Made by a program: the position numbers and the translations under genes. Below are positions 36,094 through 44,864 of a DNA stretch of 64,000 nucleotides, in pieces. The stretch's first letter is position 1; each line of letters opens with the position of its first letter. Source of the DNA: an uncultured Christensenellaceae bacterium (GTDB taxonomy: Bacteria; Bacillota; Clostridia; Christensenellales; Pumilibacteraceae); assembly GCA_910588155.1 (NCBI GenBank), contig CAJUPB010000001.1, positions 186,001 to 250,000 of the forward strand, in the 5' to 3' direction. The notes under the pieces were generated by a model. It was not told where the DNA came from, did no database searches, and saw nothing but the letters and a program-made list of their open reading frames with translations.

Positions 36094-37299
36094 TCAGCCG
36101 CCGAAAATTGCGAGCAACAAACCTGCCGCAACGGCAGAGCCTATGACTCCCGCGACATTCGGTCCCATTGCGTGCATCAGCAAATAGTTGTCCGGCACTT
36201 CTTTTTGCCCCACCGTTTGCGAAACACGCGCCGCCATAGGAACGGCGGAAACGCCCGCGCTTCCTATGAGCGGATTAATCTTCTTCTTCGAGAACAAGTT
36301 CATTATTTTTGCCATAAGAATTCCGCCCGACGTACCTATCATAAATGCCAACAGTCCGAGCACTATTACAAATAGCGTTGTCGGAGCAAGGAATATCGGG
36401 CCTACGGCTTTGGAGCCTACGACTACGCCGAGCATTATGGTTACTATATTTATAAGCTCGTTGCTTGCCGTTTTTGCCAATCTGTCGGTGACGCCGCTTT
36501 CCTTCAAAAGATTGCCGAGCATCAACATTCCGACAAGCGGCAAAGCCGAAGGTAAAATCAAGCCCACGAGAGCGGTAACCAATATCGGAAATATAATTTT
36601 CTCTCTTTTACTGACTGCACGAGGCTGTTCCATACGAATACTTCTCTCTTTCTTTGTCGTCAGTAATTTCATAATCGGCGGTTGAATTATCGGTATAAGC
36701 GCCATATAGGAATATGCCGCAATCGCAATTATCGGAAGCAAGTCTTTTTGTCCGAGCATTTGCGTCAACCATATCGCGGTAGGTCCGTCCGCACCGCCTA
36801 TTATGGCTATTGCCGCCGCCGCCGCACCTTTGAATCCGATTGCGACAGCGCCGAAAAACGTAACGAAAATTCCGAGCTGCGCCGCCGCACCGAGCAGCAG
36901 GCTTTTGGGATTTGCAATCAACGGACCGAAATCCGTCATCGCGCCTATGCCCAAGAAAATGAGCGGAGGAAAAATAACTTTATCCACGCCCTGATATAAG
37001 TAATACAACAACCCGTATGAAGCACCGTTTGCCAATTGTTCCTGCGTAAGCTCGTGGGCGCCCTGCGTATAACCTTCGAAATACAGCAAATCGGCACCGC
37101 CGGGGATATTGACGATTAGCATACCGAAAGCAATCGGCAACAACAGCAACGGCTCGTATCCTCTGCCTATCGCAAGATAGAACAACACCAAAGATATGCC
37201 TATCATTACATAGTTCTGCCAGAAATTTGCTCCGGAAGCCACGGAATTGGCGATGCCCGTACTTTCCCACAGGTTTATAAGTATGTCTAAAAATGACAT
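36094..37299 (-). CDS. oadB: Sodium-pumping decarboxylase beta subunit
   Basis: The beta subunit decarboxylates carboxybiotin and exports Na+. The 401-residue protein has about nine to eleven membrane helices and the conserved IIGGADGPTAIW segment that holds the functional Asp, plus GLILPSALPLVGMLMLGNL. An SD (GGGAGG) precedes the ATG. It defines the cassette as a sodium pump even though the carboxyl donor is uncertain. Confidence 0.95.
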   Translation of the reverse strand: MSFLDILINLWESTGIANSVASGANFWQNYVMIGISLVLFYLAIGRGYEPLLLLPIAFGMLIVNIPGGADLLYFEGYTQGAHELTQEQLANGASYGLLYYLYQGVDKVIFPPLIFLGIGAMTDFGPLIANPKSLLLGAAAQLGIFVTFFGAVAIGFKGAAAAAIAIIGGADGPTAIWLTQMLGQKDLLPIIAIAAYSYMALIPIIQPPIMKLLTTKKERSIRMEQPRAVSKREKIIFPILVTALVGLILPSALPLVGMLMLGNLLKESGVTDRLAKTASNELINIVTIMLGVVVGSKAVGPIFLAPTTLFVIVLGLLAFMIGTSGGILMAKIMNLFSKKKINPLIGSAGVSAVPMAARVSQTVGQKEVPDNYLLMHAMGPNVAGVIGSAVAAGLLLAIFGG

Positions 37300-37325
37300 T
37301 TCTTTACGACCTCCCGTTACAGGCC

Positions 37326-37679
37326 TTACTTAATGCAAGCAAGGTCGGCGCCGGACACGACATTATCGCCCGCTTTAACCAAAAACGTGATTGTACCGTC
37401 CGCACTTGCAACGATATCGTTCTCCATTTTCATAGCTTCGAGAACAATGACTTTGTCGCCTTTTTTTACCGTTGCGCCGTTTTCTACCGAAAATTTCAAA
37501 ACAAGTCCCGGCATAGGCGCTTTGACCATACTGCCGCCCGCCGCCGTTGCGGAAACGGGCACGACGGGAGCTTGCACGGGCGCGCTTGCCGAAGAGCTTA
37601 CGGGTGCTGCCGAGCCGTCGGTCTCCTCGACCTCTACGACATAAGATTTACCGTTTACGTTTACATTGAATTTACGCAT
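37326..37679 (-). CDS. Biotin carboxyl carrier protein of the decarboxylase
   Basis: The 117-residue carrier has an N-terminal strand region, an Ala/Pro/Val/Ser-rich flexible linker (about 22-48), and a biotinyl domain with EAMKMEND, in which K84 is the biotinylation site. It would shuttle carboxybiotin between the carboxyltransferases and OadB. A clear GGAGG site precedes the ATG, and it lies between oadG and oadB. Confidence 0.95.
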   Translation of the reverse strand: MRKFNVNVNGKSYVVEVEETDGSAAPVSSSASAPVQAPVVPVSATAAGGSMVKAPMPGLVLKFSVENGATVKKGDKVIVLEAMKMENDIVASADGTITFLVKAGDNVVSGADLACIK

Positions 37680-37698
37680 TGTAGTTTCCTCCGCTGGA

Positions 37699-38073
37699 TT
37701 ATCTGTTATTCTTGAATTTACTTACTTGTCTGATACGCCTTACCGTAAAAGGCGCAACCTCTTGCGTGCCGTTTTCTTCGGCATAAATCATAGCTATCGC
37801 AGCCGTTATCGCCGCAACAGTTTCTTCGTCCTCCGATACTGCCGTCGGCTCGATTTCCTTTGTCTTTTGTTTTTTCGCGTCGGACTTGCCTATCGCCGAA
37901 AAAATCTTTTCGAAAATCATCAGCAAACCGACCAATATCAACAAAACGCATATGACAACGGATATACCTATCACGGCATAAAGCAACGCCATAAGCAAAT
38001 CGATATCGGAATTCAACCATTCGAACATCGGCGCTTTTTCGGAATCCGCCGCTGACATCAAAAATTGAAACAT
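37699..38073 (-). CDS. oadG: OadG-like gamma subunit of the sodium-pumping decarboxylase
   Basis: This 124-residue protein has one membrane helix (about residues 27-52) followed by a charged cytoplasmic region and a basic C-terminus, the usual plan of OadG/MmdD subunits that tether the complex. The segment EETVAAITAAIAMIYAEEN is typical of the family in Clostridia. The start has AGAGGTG upstream. The identity relies partly on its place between mmdA and the carrier. Confidence 0.82.
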   Translation of the reverse strand: MFQFLMSAADSEKAPMFEWLNSDIDLLMALLYAVIGISVVICVLLILVGLLMIFEKIFSAIGKSDAKKQKTKEIEPTAVSEDEETVAAITAAIAMIYAEENGTQEVAPFTVRRIRQVSKFKNNR

Positions 38074-38077
38074 ATTT

Positions 38078-39460
38078 TCACCTCTTTGAAAGGAAGGTCT
38101 GCACTATGCCGATGAGGAAGCGACGCGAAAATTCGGGTTTCACGACGTTATCGTAAAGTCCGAGCGCAGCCACGCCGTCAGCCGACATATTCTCTTTCGC
38201 ATACGCGGATGCGAACTTTTCTTCCGCCTTTTTCTTATCCTTGGCTTTGGCTATATCTTCGCCGTAGAGCAAACGTGCGACGGCTTCGCTTTCCAAAGCG
38301 CCCGTTTCTGTTCCCGTCCACGCCGCGGAATAATCGCATATCGATTTGGAACAGAATGCGGTGTATCCGACTCCTATCGCTTTGCCCACGACAAGAGAAA
38401 TTTTTGCCACCGAAATCTGCGAATAGCTGTAAATAAGGTTTCCGACTTCGCGAATCAAACCGCCGTTTTCCTCGGTCAAATCGGCAGCGGCGCCCGCGCA
38501 GTCGACAAGATTGACCACAGGTAAACCGTAAGTCTGACAAAGCGTCAACAGCTCGCACACTTTAAGCGAAGCTTTGCAAGTCAATCTGCCATCGCCGACG
38601 GACGGATTATTTGCGACGAGTCCGACGGAAATTCCGCCCAATCTCGCAAGTCCCGTAACGACCTCGGGAGCATAATCCGAACGCAGTTCCAAAAAGCTGT
38701 CTTTATCTACCGCTTCTTTTATCAAAGTCGAAGTCTTGGCGCCGACTTTCAATCCTTTGCAATTTCTGTTTAAATCGTCGGTCGATTCTATAACGGGTTC
38801 GCCGACCAATTCCAAATATGCGCTTACAGTGTTTTTCAACTCGGCAGCGGATTTTACTATTACCGATACAACTCCCGTTTCGGCATTTGCCGAAGCCGTT
38901 CCGACCTTTGCAACGTCGATTTTGGTCTTCGAAGCAAGCACCAAAGGACTCGCCGTCGCCATTACGGACTTATCGAAAGCAACGGTCAAATCGCTGTATG
39001 CCGTCAAGTACGACAGCATTCCGAGATTACTGCCCTTTATCACGCATATCGTGGGCACAACGCCGTATGCTTTCGCACAAGAAGCAAGAATTTTGCCGTA
39101 ACCGTCGAGAATCTCCGCGCCCTCTCCGAAACGCGCACCGCTTGTGTCTATAACGGATATCAAAGGAACACCCGTTTTTACCGCATTGTTTACGATTCTC
39201 GCAATTTTCTCCGCAGCCCCCACGCCTATACTTCCCTTCAAAACAGACGGATTGGTTGCAAACAAAGCAGTCTGTATTCCGTTAATAACGGCAAAACCGC
39301 CGACCACACCTTCTCCGACAACTTCTCCCAAAGGGTTGAGCGAGGCGATTAAAGTGTCGGTCTCGATAAAAGAGTCTTTGTCCACAAAGTCTTTGATAAA
39401 GGTCAACGTGTCCTTTTCGCCGGATTTTACCCGCGCCTTTACACCGCTTGATTGAGCCAT
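38078..39460 (-). CDS. mmdA: Divergent MmdA-like acyl-CoA carboxyltransferase subunit
   Basis: This is a carboxyltransferase of the methylmalonyl-CoA decarboxylase/12S family with two crotonase-like lobes. The C-lobe is recognisable (DCAGAAADLTEENGG, GKAIGVGYTAFCSK, GTETGALESEAVARLLYG). In the N-lobe the usual GGAxTH-like stretch is replaced by KVGTASANAETGVV, so its histidine is missing. At 460 residues it is shorter than typical (about 510). The ATG at 39460 is 13 bases after GGAGG. The acyl-CoA substrate cannot be named from sequence. It heads the operon behind a strong promoter. Confidence 0.85.
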   Translation of the reverse strand: MAQSSGVKARVKSGEKDTLTFIKDFVDKDSFIETDTLIASLNPLGEVVGEGVVGGFAVINGIQTALFATNPSVLKGSIGVGAAEKIARIVNNAVKTGVPLISVIDTSGARFGEGAEILDGYGKILASCAKAYGVVPTICVIKGSNLGMLSYLTAYSDLTVAFDKSVMATASPLVLASKTKIDVAKVGTASANAETGVVSVIVKSAAELKNTVSAYLELVGEPVIESTDDLNRNCKGLKVGAKTSTLIKEAVDKDSFLELRSDYAPEVVTGLARLGGISVGLVANNPSVGDGRLTCKASLKVCELLTLCQTYGLPVVNLVDCAGAAADLTEENGGLIREVGNLIYSYSQISVAKISLVVGKAIGVGYTAFCSKSICDYSAAWTGTETGALESEAVARLLYGEDIAKAKDKKKAEEKFASAYAKENMSADGVAALGLYDNVVKPEFSRRFLIGIVQTFLSKR

Positions 39461-39516
39461 ACCGATAAACAGTCCTCCAATAGTTATATGTGAAATTCGC
39501 AAACTTCCACTATTTT

Positions 39517-39545
39517 ATTATACAGTAAGATTTGAAAAATTACAA
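39517..39545 (-). promoter_or_regulatory. Promoter of the mmdA-to-ispH operon
   Basis: On the minus strand TTGTAA (39540-39545) and a perfect TATAAT (39517-39522) are separated by 17 bases, about 55 bases before the mmdA start. It appears to drive ten genes down to the terminator at 28795. Confidence 0.8.
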
Positions 39546-39601
39546 GCGTTTTACGGTATAAATATCCACTATTCGCAAGCTTTTAAGCCTTGCCGATTAT
39601 T

Positions 39602-39636
39602 AAAAGACCGACGATATCGTTTGCCGTCGGTCTTTT
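39602..39636 (-). terminator. Terminator after rluB
   Basis: A perfect 12-bp stem (AAAAGACCGACG with CGTCGGTCTTTT) closes on an 11-base loop and ends in T's on the minus strand, directly after the rluB stop. Confidence 0.9.
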
Positions 39637-39643
39637 CGGTTCT

Positions 39644-40354
39644 TCACAGTTTTTTCAAATATTCCACTTCTTTATCGTTGAGCGCACGCGACATTCCGCG
39701 ATAGAGATTTCCGAGTTTCAATTCGCCGATTGCCGTTCGTTTCAAGAAAACGACTTCTCGGTTTATGCTGTCGAACATTCTGCGAACCTGCCTGTTTCGA
39801 CCTTCGGTTATCACGACCTCGACTCTGCTTATTCCTTCGGAAAAATCTTTCAATTTCGCCTTGCATTTTTTTGTGCGAACCCCGTCCAAAAGCACCCCTC
39901 CGCGCAATTTACCTAGCTCGCTTTCCGATATTTCCCCTTCCACCTTTGCAACGTATGTTTTCGGCACTTCGTTGTGTGGATGCATTATTCTGTTTGCAAG
40001 GTCGCCGTCGGTTGTCAAAAGCAGCAATCCCTCCGTATCGAAATCCAATCTTCCGACGGGGAATATTCTTTTATCCGCATATTCTTCGCTCAAAAGCTGC
40101 AAGACGTTTTTTCTGCCGTATTCGTCGCTGGTGGTGCAGACATATCCTTTCGGCTTGTTCAACATTATATATATATGTTGTTCGACCGGAGAAACGCGCA
40201 CACCGTTTACCGTGACGATATCGGCATCTTTCACATCGGTAGCCAAATCCGTTACCGTTCGTCCGTTGATTTTGACTTTGCCTTCAACCACGAACACTTC
40301 GCTGTTTCTTCTGCTGCTCACTCCGCACAGAGCAAGATATTTGTTTATCCTCAA
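39644..40354 (-). CDS. rluB: 23S rRNA pseudouridine synthase RluB
   Basis: RluB makes a pseudouridine in helix 89 of 23S rRNA. An S4 RNA-binding domain (residues 1-60) precedes the RsuA/RluB catalytic domain with GRLDFDTEGLLLLTTDG, where D104 is the catalytic Asp. EGRNRQVRRMF follows. Length is 236. It closes the scpAB-gerW-dacF operon, its usual place in Clostridia. RluB and RluE/F subtypes are hard to separate, but the context favours RluB. Confidence 0.94.
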   Translation of the reverse strand: MRINKYLALCGVSSRRNSEVFVVEGKVKINGRTVTDLATDVKDADIVTVNGVRVSPVEQHIYIMLNKPKGYVCTTSDEYGRKNVLQLLSEEYADKRIFPVGRLDFDTEGLLLLTTDGDLANRIMHPHNEVPKTYVAKVEGEISESELGKLRGGVLLDGVRTKKCKAKLKDFSEGISRVEVVITEGRNRQVRRMFDSINREVVFLKRTAIGELKLGNLYRGMSRALNDKEVEYLKKL

Positions 40355-40372
40355 TGTATTTCACTTCCTTGT

Positions 40373-41494
40373 TTACTCGACGTGCCACCCCTCTATGACC
40401 GAATCCAGCCTGTCGAGATAACTCGGCGCGTCCACACTATTTATAGTAAACAATTTTTCCTCAAAAAGCAAATGATTTTCCAATAAAACTTCGATTTTTC
40501 CCGCTTCCTGTCCAATCCGAGTGGGAGCGGTGAACTCTATATCGGTATGCGCAACCACGTTTATATTCTCTTCTTCGCCGTCTTTCAGCGGATAATACAA
40601 GTCGTTCAACGGCGCGCACTTGACAACGGAAGCTTTCCCCTCCTTGACCGGCACTTCGTAAGTTATGTTTTTATCGCAAACTTTTCGCAGGGAGTATTCC
40701 TTGAACGCCCGTTCCATAAGAGCGCCGCAATCTTCGAACATCGGACCGCAATTCAGCACGACACAAATAACGCGCATACCGTTTCTTTTGGCGCTCGACA
40801 CAAGACAGCGCCCCGCCTTTTTCGTAAAACCCGTTTTGACGCCGTCTCCGCCGTCGAACGTATTCAATATCTTATTCTTGTTCAGCACCACTCTGTCGTA
40901 ATCACGACCTTTCCACGGCATCGTATATCTCTTTGTTCCGACTATTTTTTCAAAGACGGGATTTTTCATAGCATACGACGCAATGAGCGCCAAATCCCTC
41001 GCCGTAGTATAATGATTGTCGTCGTGCAAGCCGTGCGGATTGACGAAATTCGAGTTCGCAGCCCCCGCTCTTTTTGCCGTTTGATTCATAAGCTCGGCAA
41101 ACTTTTGAATATCGCCGCTGACCGTGAGTGCGAGAGCCACGGCGCAATCGTTTCCGGACTGTAACATAAGACCGTACAGCAAATCGATAATCTTCAATTC
41201 CTCGTCGGCTTCGAGATATATCGACGAACCCTCGACACCGACTGCCTTTGCGGGTACTTTGACAACCCGTTCCAAATCGTCGCAGTTTTCGATTACCGTT
41301 ATCGCCGTCGCTATTTTTGTGGTGCTCGCCATCGGCAATCGTTTGTCTGCATTGTGCTCATACAAAACCCTGTTTGTGATGTTTTCCAAAAGCAACATCG
41401 ACTGCGCGGAAGTATTGACAGGCTGCGACGACGGCAAAAACGCACTCGCGAATATAGTTATGACAGACATAACACAGCAAATCAGGATTTTCAT
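40373..41494 (-). CDS. dacF: D-alanyl-D-alanine carboxypeptidase DacF
   Basis: This penicillin-binding protein trims the terminal D-Ala of peptidoglycan stem peptides; DacF proteins act mainly in the forespore. A signal peptide (about residues 1-30) precedes the active-site triad S57-T-T-K60, SGN near 115 and KTG near 224. A C-terminal beta domain ends the 373 residues. It overlaps gerW by 4 bases. A second carboxypeptidase of the same family lies at 44865-46043. Confidence 0.93.
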   Translation of the reverse strand: MKILICCVMSVITIFASAFLPSSQPVNTSAQSMLLLENITNRVLYEHNADKRLPMASTTKIATAITVIENCDDLERVVKVPAKAVGVEGSSIYLEADEELKIIDLLYGLMLQSGNDCAVALALTVSGDIQKFAELMNQTAKRAGAANSNFVNPHGLHDDNHYTTARDLALIASYAMKNPVFEKIVGTKRYTMPWKGRDYDRVVLNKNKILNTFDGGDGVKTGFTKKAGRCLVSSAKRNGMRVICVVLNCGPMFEDCGALMERAFKEYSLRKVCDKNITYEVPVKEGKASVVKCAPLNDLYYPLKDGEEENINVVAHTDIEFTAPTRIGQEAGKIEVLLENHLLFEEKLFTINSVDAPSYLDRLDSVIEGWHVE

Positions 41495-41880
41495 TTTTTA
41501 TTTATACCGTCAAGCAGACCTTCTATAATATCAGGGACAACGTCGAGAATTTGTTCCAAGGGGTTTTTGTCGTCGACATTCACCAATTTTACGGTCTTGC
41601 CGTCGCTTATCAGAAAGCCTATCGGTGACACAGACACGCCCGCACCGCTGCCGCCGGCAAACGGATATTCAGTATAAGACTGACGCGACATATCGCTGTA
41701 TTCGCCTCCGCCGGTCAAAAAACCCGCCGTCACTTTACTGACCGGTATTATGCTCACGCCGTCGGAAGTGACTACGGGCGTACCTATTACGGTATCCGCT
41801 TCCACAAGCGTTCGGATTTTCCCGAAAGCATTGTCCATTATTCTTTCAATCGGATGTTCTTGTTGCTGTACTATCATCAT
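41491..41880 (-). CDS. gerW: Spore germination protein GerW (YtfJ)
   Basis: GerW/YtfJ is a small forespore protein needed for normal lysozyme-dependent spore germination in Bacillus. The 129-residue protein shows the family core: VIGTPVVTSDGVSIIPVSKV, GGGEYSD, AGGSGAGVSVSPIGFL and NPLEQILDVVPDI. Two consecutive ATG codons follow AAGGAG; the second (41877) has the better spacing. Its place between the DUF2953 gene and dacF is usual. Confidence 0.93.
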   Translation of the reverse strand: MMIVQQQEHPIERIMDNAFGKIRTLVEADTVIGTPVVTSDGVSIIPVSKVTAGFLTGGGEYSDMSRQSYTEYPFAGGSGAGVSVSPIGFLISDGKTVKLVNVDDKNPLEQILDVVPDIIEGLLDGINKK

Positions 41881-41888
41881 TCCTCTCC

Positions 41889-42557
41889 TTACAGTCTTAC
41901 TTTTAAAGCTCTTGTTTTCATTTTGCCGTTTCGTTTGGCTTTTATTTCGAGCTTATTCAAAATTCCTGCTATGAATCCGTTTATAATATTTGCTAACGAA
42001 AGTTTAAATATGCCCTCGACGTCAAAATCAAGTTTATTTTTATTGTAAGACGGAACAATTACATTTCGTATTGCTATATTCTGCCTGCTCTTCAAAAATG
42101 CCGACAGCGCTCCGAAAAACGTTCGCAAAACGCCGACAATCATAGTTGTGGAAAATGCGTTCGCCGCAAAGCCCACGGCGGCTTCCACATCCAATTTTTC
42201 GACCGTCAGATACGACATTACCGGCGCCGCTTTAAACAGCGCCATAACAGACTTTTTGTCGTTTTTGTCGGCATTCAAATGTATCTCGTCTCGTTTTTTG
42301 CCGCTTATGACAACAATGTTTTTTTCGGTTGCGCTTTCGCTTTCCACGCGAATCCTCGCCTTGAAAATCGGAACAAAAAACAATGAAACCGCAATTGTGC
42401 CGCTGTTTTCAAACAAATCCGCTTTTAAATTTACGGTAAACACGAAAGGCAGTGACACGAACGTCAAAACCAAAATTATAATGGAAAAAGCGGTTAACAT
42501 ATTGCTAATATGCCACCGCTTTATCCCATTTATTCGACCAATGCGCCGACTATTCAA
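41889..42557 (-). CDS. DUF2953-type membrane protein
   Basis: The 222-residue protein has an N-terminal membrane helix (about residues 20-42), a variable extracellular or cytoplasmic middle, and a C-terminal half that resembles DUF2953 proteins, which lie between scpB and gerW in Clostridia. Function is unknown; a sporulation link is suggested only by neighbours. The TTG at 42557 overlaps scpB by 8 bases but lacks a good SD. An ATG at 42500, directly before the membrane helix, is an equally good start. Confidence 0.75.
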   Translation of the reverse strand: MNSRRIGRINGIKRWHISNMLTAFSIIILVLTFVSLPFVFTVNLKADLFENSGTIAVSLFFVPIFKARIRVESESATEKNIVVISGKKRDEIHLNADKNDKKSVMALFKAAPVMSYLTVEKLDVEAAVGFAANAFSTTMIVGVLRTFFGALSAFLKSRQNIAIRNVIVPSYNKNKLDFDVEGIFKLSLANIINGFIAGILNKLEIKAKRNGKMKTRALKVRL

Positions 42558-43188
42558 TTTTGTCGACGTTAGTTTCCTCGCTCAAAAACTCCGGCACTTC
42601 TTCTTCGGGAAGTTCGAAATCATTATAAAGATTTGCCGCCTGCGCCCTCCCGTTAGCCTCTATAACGGTTATACTCTCCAACAGTTTGTCGTAATCGGGC
42701 AGCTGATTTATATCCTCGATGCGGAAACGCTTCAAAAAAGCCTCCGTAGTTCCGTAAAGCAGCGGTTTACCCACGGCATCTTTGCGACCCACAACCTCTA
42801 TCAGGTTATGCTTTTGAAGTATCTGTATGGCATAATCGCAATTCACTCCGCGAACTTGTTCTATCTCCAAGCGCGTAACCGGCTGACGATATGCCACAAT
42901 GGCAACGGTTTCCAGCGCCGCCGAGGACAGTTCTTTTTCGCGAACGGGTTTCAAAACGCTTTCCACCGATTCCGCATATTTCGGATTCGACGCGAACTGT
43001 ATTTTGTTGCGATAAGATATCAACAAGATTCCTCTTTTGCCGCTGTATTTTTTTTTCAAACGTTTGACAGACTCATCAACTTCGCTCTTTTGCAATCCGA
43101 GAACTTCGGTTATATCTTCGATACCTATGCCGTTTCCCGACACCAACAAAAGAGACTCCAAAATGTAGTCCAAATCTTCCAGGTTCAT
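42550..43188 (-). CDS. scpB: Segregation and condensation protein B
   Basis: ScpB is a dimeric winged-helix partner of the SMC-ScpA condensin. The 212-residue protein has two winged-helix domains, with the family stretch ALETVAIVAYRQPVTRLEIEQVRG and LLYGTTEAFLKRF. An acidic C-terminal tail follows. It starts 7 bases after scpA and would be made in step with it. Confidence 0.96.
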   Translation of the reverse strand: MNLEDLDYILESLLLVSGNGIGIEDITEVLGLQKSEVDESVKRLKKKYSGKRGILLISYRNKIQFASNPKYAESVESVLKPVREKELSSAALETVAIVAYRQPVTRLEIEQVRGVNCDYAIQILQKHNLIEVVGRKDAVGKPLLYGTTEAFLKRFRIEDINQLPDYDKLLESITVIEANGRAQAANLYNDFELPEEEVPEFLSEETNVDKIE

Positions 43189-43195
43189 ATATCAG

Positions 43196-43981
43196 TCAAG
43201 CCACCTTATGTATTATAATTTCTTCAAAAGTTCCGCGCTGCTCCACCCTTATGAACTGTGATTTCATAAGTTCCAGCATTGCCTGAAAAGTGGTGATTAT
43301 TTCGTTCTTCGAAAAGTCTTCTTCGAACAAATCGTAAAACCCTACCTTATCGCAGTCCGACAATATTTCTTTTATTCTCGTCGACATTTCGTCGACGGTG
43401 TAGCGGTCTTTTTTTATTTCCCGCTCCGTAGGACTTTTGGCGCGGCTCTCCAATCTCAACAGCAATTTTTGCAAAGCTTTCATCAATCCGTCCATTGTCA
43501 TATCTTTCAGCACGAGCTTGGGTTCGAGCATAGACATATCGGGCGGACGATAATGAGAACCGACGGTTTCGAGGTCTTTCATCTTCTTGCTCGCATCTTT
43601 ATAAACCTCGTACTCTTCGCTGTACATTCTTCTCATTATTTCCTGCTGCAATTGTTCCGCATCGCTGTCGACAGGCAATTCCTCCGGTCTCGGCAACAAC
43701 GATTTCGATTTTATTTCAATCAAAATAGCCGCAACTTCTATAAATTCGGATGCGCCCTCCAAATCAAGAACATCGTTTTTTGCCATAAATTCGAGATACT
43801 GTTCGGTTATGTCCGACACAAAAAAGTCTTGTATATCAATACGCGACTTTTTAACGAGGCTGACAAGCAAACCAAGCGGACCGTCGAATTGAGGACCGCT
43901 GAAACGATTGAACTTCACGCAATAAGAATCGGATGAATTCTCGTTTTCGATTATTGAATTTTCAATTTCCGTTTCGTTCAT
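43196..43981 (-). CDS. scpA: Segregation and condensation protein A
   Basis: ScpA is the kleisin that bridges the SMC heads in chromosome compaction. The N-terminal domain holds FDGPLGLLVSLVKKSRIDIQD, and the C-terminal winged helix holds VTTFQAMLELMKSQFIRVEQ-like sequence; an acidic middle joins them. Length (261) is typical. The M50 protease lies upstream with a short gap, and scpB follows. Confidence 0.96.
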   Translation of the reverse strand: MNETEIENSIIENENSSDSYCVKFNRFSGPQFDGPLGLLVSLVKKSRIDIQDFFVSDITEQYLEFMAKNDVLDLEGASEFIEVAAILIEIKSKSLLPRPEELPVDSDAEQLQQEIMRRMYSEEYEVYKDASKKMKDLETVGSHYRPPDMSMLEPKLVLKDMTMDGLMKALQKLLLRLESRAKSPTEREIKKDRYTVDEMSTRIKEILSDCDKVGFYDLFEEDFSKNEIITTFQAMLELMKSQFIRVEQRGTFEEIIIHKVA

Positions 43982-43994
43982 TTAACTATTTCCG

Positions 43995-44684
43995 TCAGAA
44001 AATCAATCCCCAAAAAGCCATAAACAATTTCCGCACCAGCCCCGTGAAATACGAAATATATGTGCCGAGTATATCTATATAAGCAGGCAAGCCGAATATA
44101 TCGACAACTACGCCCAAACCTATCAAACCTATCAGTATATAGTGACCGTAGTCTCTGATGAATTTTGCATAAGGATTGGTGAATTTGGTGAAAGCTTCAA
44201 CCACTCTGAATCCGTCCAGAGGATGAATAGGCAAAAGGTTGAAAAATATCAGATTCAAGTTGAGCAAAGCCATTATTTCAAAGAAGTTCGCAACTCCCGA
44301 AAATACGCTGCCCCACACGTTTCCCTGAAACTTCGTTGCCAAAGACCACATAGGCAACACAAAACCGCAAGATATAAAAGCCAAAATCAAATTGACCACA
44401 ACTCCGGCGATTGCAACGGTAAACAATCCGCGTTTCGGATGTTTGAAGTTATACGGGTTGACGGGTACGGGTTTTGCGTAACCGAAACCGACGACAATCA
44501 GCATAACGAAACCGACAAGGTCGAAATGCGCCAACGGATTAAGCGTAAGCCTTCCGTTCACTTTCGCCGTCGGGTCGCCGTTCCACAACGCCACATAGCC
44601 GTGAGCCAACTCGTGCAACACCATAGAAATTACCACTGCTACGGCTGTGAATATTAAACTCGTCCAACTATACGGAAAAATCAC
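43995..44684 (-). CDS. M50 family site-2-protease-like membrane metalloprotease
   Basis: This is a short intramembrane-protease-like protein. The zinc motif H24-E-L-A-H28 lies in the first helix, and LLPIHPLDGFR supplies the later Asp ligand. About five helices fill the 229 residues. It belongs to the compact YwhC/SpoIVFB-like group, found beside scpAB in Clostridia. The start is GTG six bases after AGGAG; a TTG two codons upstream would sit on the SD itself. The substrate is unknown. Confidence 0.92.
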   Translation of the reverse strand: MIFPYSWTSLIFTAVAVVISMVLHELAHGYVALWNGDPTAKVNGRLTLNPLAHFDLVGFVMLIVVGFGYAKPVPVNPYNFKHPKRGLFTVAIAGVVVNLILAFISCGFVLPMWSLATKFQGNVWGSVFSGVANFFEIMALLNLNLIFFNLLPIHPLDGFRVVEAFTKFTNPYAKFIRDYGHYILIGLIGLGVVVDIFGLPAYIDILGTYISYFTGLVRKLFMAFWGLIF

Positions 44685-44726
44685 GGTCAACTCCTTTCAC
44701 GTTTATCCTGACATAAGACCATTATA

Positions 44727-44756
44727 ATCATACCATATTTATAGTGTGTTAGTCAA
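44727..44756 (-). promoter_or_regulatory. Promoter of the M50-scpAB-gerW-dacF-rluB operon
   Basis: On the minus strand TTGACT (44751-44756) and TATGAT (44727-44732) are 18 bases apart; a second TATAAT-like stretch overlaps just downstream. Confidence 0.78.
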
Positions 44757-44810
44757 ACGATTGATTTGCATCTTCCGATAAGATTTGAAAACCTTTTCCA
44801 TCGCCGCCTT

Positions 44811-44849
44811 AAAACAAAGAACGGAGAATGCCCGAAAAGGCATCCTCCG
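44811..44849 (-). terminator. Terminator after the D,D-carboxypeptidase gene
   Basis: On the minus strand CGGAGGATGCC pairs with GGCATTCTCCG (one G-U pair) and is followed by TTCTTTGTTTT, 15 bases past the stop codon. Confidence 0.85.
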
Positions 44850-44864
44850 CGTCTCTAAACTTAT

